This document shows, in pieces, positions 61,029-64,000 of a stretch of DNA of 64,000 nt (position 1 is its first letter; every line of letters begins with the position of its first letter). The notes under the pieces were generated by a model that had not been told where the DNA came from, searched no databases, and saw only the letters and a list, made by a program, of their open reading frames with translations. A program made the translations under genes and the position numbers. Source of the DNA: Sinomonas atrocyanea. GTDB taxonomy: Bacteria; Actinomycetota; Actinomycetes; Actinomycetales; Micrococcaceae. The DNA lies in NCBI RefSeq assembly GCF_030811715.1, contig NZ_JAUSRH010000014.1:1-64000 (forward strand), read 5' to 3'.

Positions 61029-62120
61029 GTGTTTCTGAAGACGTTCGGTTGGTCCTTCGGTGTGAGCGCCGTGGCGCTTGTCGTGGCCTTCCTCTACGGG
61101 GGCCCGCAGGGCCTCTTCCTCGCGCTGGTCCTCGGCATCCTCGAGGTGAGCCTGAGCTTCGACAATGCGGTGGTCAATGCCCGCATCCTTGAGCGCATGA
61201 ACCCGTTCTGGCAGCGGATGTTCCTCACAGTCGGCGTCATCATCGCCGTGTTCGGCATGCGGGTGCTGTTCCCGCTGCTCATCGTCGGAGTCACCGCCAA
61301 GCTCAACCCGGTCGAGGCGGTCCAGCTCGCCCTCGCCAAGGGTCCCATCGACGAGCCGGGCACGTACGCGTACGTCCTCCACCAGGCCCACCCGCAGATC
61401 GCGGCCTTCGGCGGCATCTTCCTGCTCATGATCTTCCTCGACTTCATGTTCGAGGACCGCGAGCTCAAGTGGCTGCAGTGGTTCGAGGCGCCGCTGGCGA
61501 AGATCGGCAGGATGAACGGCGCCTCGCTCGTGGTCGGGCTCTTCGCCCTCGGCCTCATCGGCCAGCTCTCCGGCCCCGACCTCCAGGGCAGCGTCCTGAT
61601 GGCCGGGATCTTCGGCATGGTGACCTATTTCCTGGTCCAGGGCCTCGGCGAGCTCTTCGACACGGGGGAAGAGGACGAGGACGCAGAGTCCTCCGAGCAG
61701 GCCGGGAAGCGCCCCAACAAGGCGGTCCAGGTGGCCGGCAAGGCCGCATTCATGCTGTTCCTCTACCTCGAGGTCATCGACGCCTCGTTCTCCTTCGACG
61801 GCGTCATCGGCGCGTTCGCCATCACCTCGGACCCGATCATCATCGCCCTCGGCCTCGGCCTCATCGGCGCGATGTTCGTCCGCTCGCTCACGGTCTACCT
61901 CGTCCGCCAGGGCACCCTCGACGAATTCGAGTACCTCGACCACGGCGCCCACTGGGCCATCGGCGCCCTCGCGGTCATCCTCCTGATCACGATCGGCATC
62001 GAGGTCAGTGAGGTCATCACCGGCCTCATCGGCGTGGTCTTCATCGGGGCCGCCTTCGTCGCCTCGGTCATGCGCAACCGGCGCAAGGCCCTCGAACCCG
62101 AGCACGCGACCACCGCCTGA
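61029..62120 (+). CDS. TerC-like integral membrane protein (DUF475)
   Basis: The 363-residue protein has about nine membrane segments with the paired acidic motifs of the TerC superfamily: [22 protein letters not shown] and [23 protein letters not shown] charged loop ([18 protein letters not shown]) divides the halves. It is thought to act with TerD proteins at the membrane in metal or tellurite stress. The GTG start has AGGAG 14 bases upstream. It leads a four-gene operon with three TerD genes. Confidence 0.88.
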   Translation: MFLKTFGWSFGVSAVALVVAFLYGGPQGLFLALVLGILEVSLSFDNAVVNARILERMNPFWQRMFLTVGVIIAVFGMRVLFPLLIVGVTAKLNPVEAVQLALAKGPIDEPGTYAYVLHQAHPQIAAFGGIFLLMIFLDFMFEDRELKWLQWFEAPLAKIGRMNGASLVVGLFALGLIGQLSGPDLQGSVLMAGIFGMVTYFLVQGLGELFDTGEEDEDAESSEQAGKRPNKAVQVAGKAAFMLFLYLEVIDASFSFDGVIGAFAITSDPIIIALGLGLIGAMFVRSLTVYLVRQGTLDEFEYLDHGAHWAIGALAVILLITIGIEVSEVITGLIGVVFIGAAFVASVMRNRRKALEPEHATTA

Positions 62121-62165
62121 GACGTCCAACCGCACCCTGTAGAGAGACAACGTAAGGAGCACACC

Positions 62166-62765
62166 GTGGGACTGAGCTTGCAGAAGGGGCAGGGCCTCTC
62201 GCTGACCAAGAAGGACGGGTCCGGCATGACCCAGGTCCGCCTCGGGCTGGGCTGGGACGCCGTCGAGCAGCCCCGCAAGGGCCTCTTCGGGAGCCTGTTC
62301 GGCGGTGGCGCGGCGGAGATCGATCTGGATGCCTCGGCCATCCTCTACAACGCCAGCCGCCAGCCGCTGGACACGGTCTTCTTCAACCAGCTCACGAGCA
62401 AGGACGGCTCGATCCGCCACACCGGGGACAACCTCACCGGCGCCGGCGAGGGCGACGACGAGACCATCATGGTCAACCTGCCCTCCGTCAACGGCGCGGT
62501 CGAGCACATCGTCTTCGTCATCACCAGCTACTCCCAGCAGACCTTCAATGAGGTCCAGAATGCGTTCTGCCGGGTCGTGGACGACTCCGCCGCCGGCAGC
62601 CCCGAGGTGGCCCGCTACACCCTCACCGAGCAGGGGCCGACCACCGGCATGATCATGGCCAAGCTCTCCCGCGAGGGTGCAGGCTGGAAGTTCACGGCCA
62701 TCGGGCAGCCCGCGAACGGCCGCACCGTGGGCGACCTCGTCGGCCCGTCCGCCGCCGTCCTGTAG
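62166..62765 (+). CDS. TerD family protein, divergent member
   Basis: The 199-residue protein starts [29 protein letters not shown] and has [10 protein letters not shown] and [19 protein letters not shown], the calcium-binding TerD pattern. It differs from the two following paralogues by an insert [19 protein letters not shown] before DLDAS and a less conserved C-terminus. AAGGAG precedes the GTG start, as in the next gene. It probably works with the other TerD proteins. Confidence 0.9.
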   Translation: MGLSLQKGQGLSLTKKDGSGMTQVRLGLGWDAVEQPRKGLFGSLFGGGAAEIDLDASAILYNASRQPLDTVFFNQLTSKDGSIRHTGDNLTGAGEGDDETIMVNLPSVNGAVEHIVFVITSYSQQTFNEVQNAFCRVVDDSAAGSPEVARYTLTEQGPTTGMIMAKLSREGAGWKFTAIGQPANGRTVGDLVGPSAAVL

Positions 62766-62798
62766 TCCACCGAACCACCGCACAGCACAAGGAGCACC

Positions 62799-63380
62799 GT
62801 GGCAAGCCTCACCCTCAGCAAGGGCAGCAACCTCTCCCTGACCAAGGCCGATCCGGGCCTCACCCGCGCCATGGTGGGGCTCGGCTGGGATCCGCGCACC
62901 ACAGCGGGCGAGATGTTCGACCTCGACGCGAGCGCCCTGCTCGTCTCGGCCCGCGGCAAGGTCCGCAGCAACGACGACTTCATCTTCTACAACCAGCTCG
63001 AGGCCAAGGACGGCTCGGTGGTCCACCAGGGCGACAACCGCACCGGCGAGGGCGAGGGCGACGACGAGCAGATCCTCATCGACCTGACCAAGGTGGCCGG
63101 CGATGTCGAGAAGGTGGTCATCGTCGTCTCGATCGACCAGGCGGAGGCGCGCCGCCAGAACTTCGGCATGGTCAGGGGCGCGTTCTGCCGGGTGGTCAAC
63201 GACGTCACGGACCAGGAAGTGGTCCGCTACGACCTCACCGAGGACGCCGCGAGCGAGACCTGCATGATCTTCGCCGAGATCTACCGGCACGGCGGGGAAT
63301 GGAAGTTCCGCGCCGTCGGCCAGGGCTACGCGAGCGGGCTGGCCGGGCTGGCGACCGACTTCGGCGTCGTCCTCGACTGA
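62799..63380 (+). CDS. TerD family stress protein
   Basis: The 193-residue TerD-domain protein contains [44 protein letters not shown] and [19 protein letters not shown] (acidic calcium site), and ends [17 protein letters not shown]. Start GTG with AAGGAGCACC upstream. It is about 80% identical by eye to the next gene, so the pair looks like a recent duplication. Confidence 0.93.
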   Translation: MASLTLSKGSNLSLTKADPGLTRAMVGLGWDPRTTAGEMFDLDASALLVSARGKVRSNDDFIFYNQLEAKDGSVVHQGDNRTGEGEGDDEQILIDLTKVAGDVEKVVIVVSIDQAEARRQNFGMVRGAFCRVVNDVTDQEVVRYDLTEDAASETCMIFAEIYRHGGEWKFRAVGQGYASGLAGLATDFGVVLD

Positions 63381-63414
63381 CGCCGCATCCGAGACGGAAG
63401 AAGGAGCACTTCAC

Positions 63415-63996
63415 ATGGCCGGACTGACCCTCTCCAAGGGCGGCAACCTCTCCCTGACCAAGACCGATCCCGGCCTCACCAAGGCCATCGTGGGGCTCGG
63501 CTGGGATCCGCGCACGACGACGGGCGACGCCTTCGACCTGGACGCGTCGGCGCTGCTCGTGGGACCCAACGGCAAGGTCCGCTCCGACGCGGACTTCATC
63601 TTCTACAACCAGAAGCAGTCCCCGGACGGAGCGGTGACCCATCTGGGCGACAACCGCACCGGCGAGGGCGAGGGCGACGACGAGCAGATCCAGGTCGACC
63701 TGACCAAGGTGGCGGCCGACGTCGAGCGCATCGTCGTGGTGGTGAGCATCGACCAGGCCGAGAGCCGCCGGCAGAACTTCGGCATGGTCCGGTCGGCGTA
63801 CTGCCGGATCGTCAACCAGGGCACCGACGCCGAAGTGGTCCGCTACGACCTCTCCGAGGACGCCGCGAGCGAGACCTGCATGATCTTCGCCGAGCTCTAC
63901 CGCAACGCCGGCGAATGGAAGTTCAAGGCCGTCGGCCAGGGCTACGCGAGCGGCCTCGCGGGCGTCGCCACCGACTTCGGCGTGAACCTCGGCTGA
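63415..63996 (+). CDS. TerD family stress protein
   Basis: The 193-residue protein starts [35 protein letters not shown], with [11 protein letters not shown] and [19 protein letters not shown]. The GAAGGAG ribosome site and ATG follow the previous gene by 34 bases. It is the last gene in the window; the operon may continue to the right. Confidence 0.93.
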   Translation: MAGLTLSKGGNLSLTKTDPGLTKAIVGLGWDPRTTTGDAFDLDASALLVGPNGKVRSDADFIFYNQKQSPDGAVTHLGDNRTGEGEGDDEQIQVDLTKVAADVERIVVVVSIDQAESRRQNFGMVRSAYCRIVNQGTDAEVVRYDLSEDAASETCMIFAELYRNAGEWKFKAVGQGYASGLAGVATDFGVNLG

Positions 63997-64000
63997 CGCA

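Noticed and set aside
58170-63290. Very long open frame on the minus strand through the Ter genes
   Set aside because: The part beyond 59150 is antisense to jetA and the Ter operon, low in complexity and typical of shadow frames in high-GC DNA; only the jetB part is real.

Overview
The window is about 72% GC (by eye), densely coded on both strands, and lacks IS elements, tRNAs and CRISPR arrays. Gene content (BoxA-type rRNA leader, zinc-independent rpmB-rpmG-rpsN operon, PucR/IclR regulators, glutamate-type ABC transporter, LLM flavoenzyme, TerD family, JetABC condensin) and protein style point to an actinobacterium of the Micrococcaceae (Arthrobacter/Sinomonas-like). The genus is inference.

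Layout. 0-2 kb: leader of an rRNA operon that runs off the left edge, then the ribosomal protein operon and an ArsR/SRPBCC pair. 2-10.9 kb: NADP-binding oxidoreductase, SRPBCC protein, secreted lipase, long acyl-CoA dehydrogenase, GH31 glycosidase and an NhaP-type antiporter. 10.9-16.9 kb: a five-gene uptake/catabolism operon (NitT/TauT-type ABC transporter, CoA transferase, HMG-CoA-lyase-like enzyme) divergent from an IclR regulator. 16.9-19.9 kb: amino acid permease and M20 amidohydrolase. 20-28.7 kb: PucR regulator divergent from an aminotransferase, CoA transferase, glutaryl-CoA dehydrogenase and aldehyde dehydrogenase operon, the expected set for 5-aminovalerate/glutarate breakdown, with a convergent permease. 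28.8-31.9 kb: hydroxyisobutyryl-CoA hydrolase-like enzyme, gamma-Glu-GABA hydrolase and xi-class GST. 31.9-38 kb: glutamate-type ABC transporter without its ATPase, ArgE-like deacylase, MHS transporter, enoyl-CoA hydratase. 38-41 kb: flavin electron-transfer module (ferric-reductase-like protein, FMN-binding protein, ApbE). 41-54.5 kb: frameshifted SGNH hydrolase, MarR, YciI, phospholipase-C-like phosphoesterase, LLM flavoenzyme, GluQRS, type III PKS plus FAD monooxygenase, App1 protein, GNAT-AAA+ fusion, ABM monooxygenase, Bcr-type MFS pump and a second SGNH hydrolase. 54.7-60.8 kb: JetABC (Wadjet/MksBEF) operon with no JetD next to it. 61-64 kb: TerC (DUF475) and three TerD genes.

The most unusual property is the number of short repeat families. 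(1) A GC-rich element with core GCCGGCGTCGTGCG lies between genes and inside genes, where it is read in frame as an AHDAG-type linker or tail. (2) Tandem arrays of a 22-bp unit sit at three gene borders, supplying or overlapping two stop codons and occupying the place downstream of jetC where jetD would be expected. (3) A 21-bp minisatellite is present in opposite orientations at the two ends of jetB. (4) GGTTTCGACTCC-type elements and larger dyad-symmetric elements lie between genes. The rest is mainly metabolic: acyl-CoA and amino acid breakdown, transport and stress resistance, organised in short translationally coupled operons.
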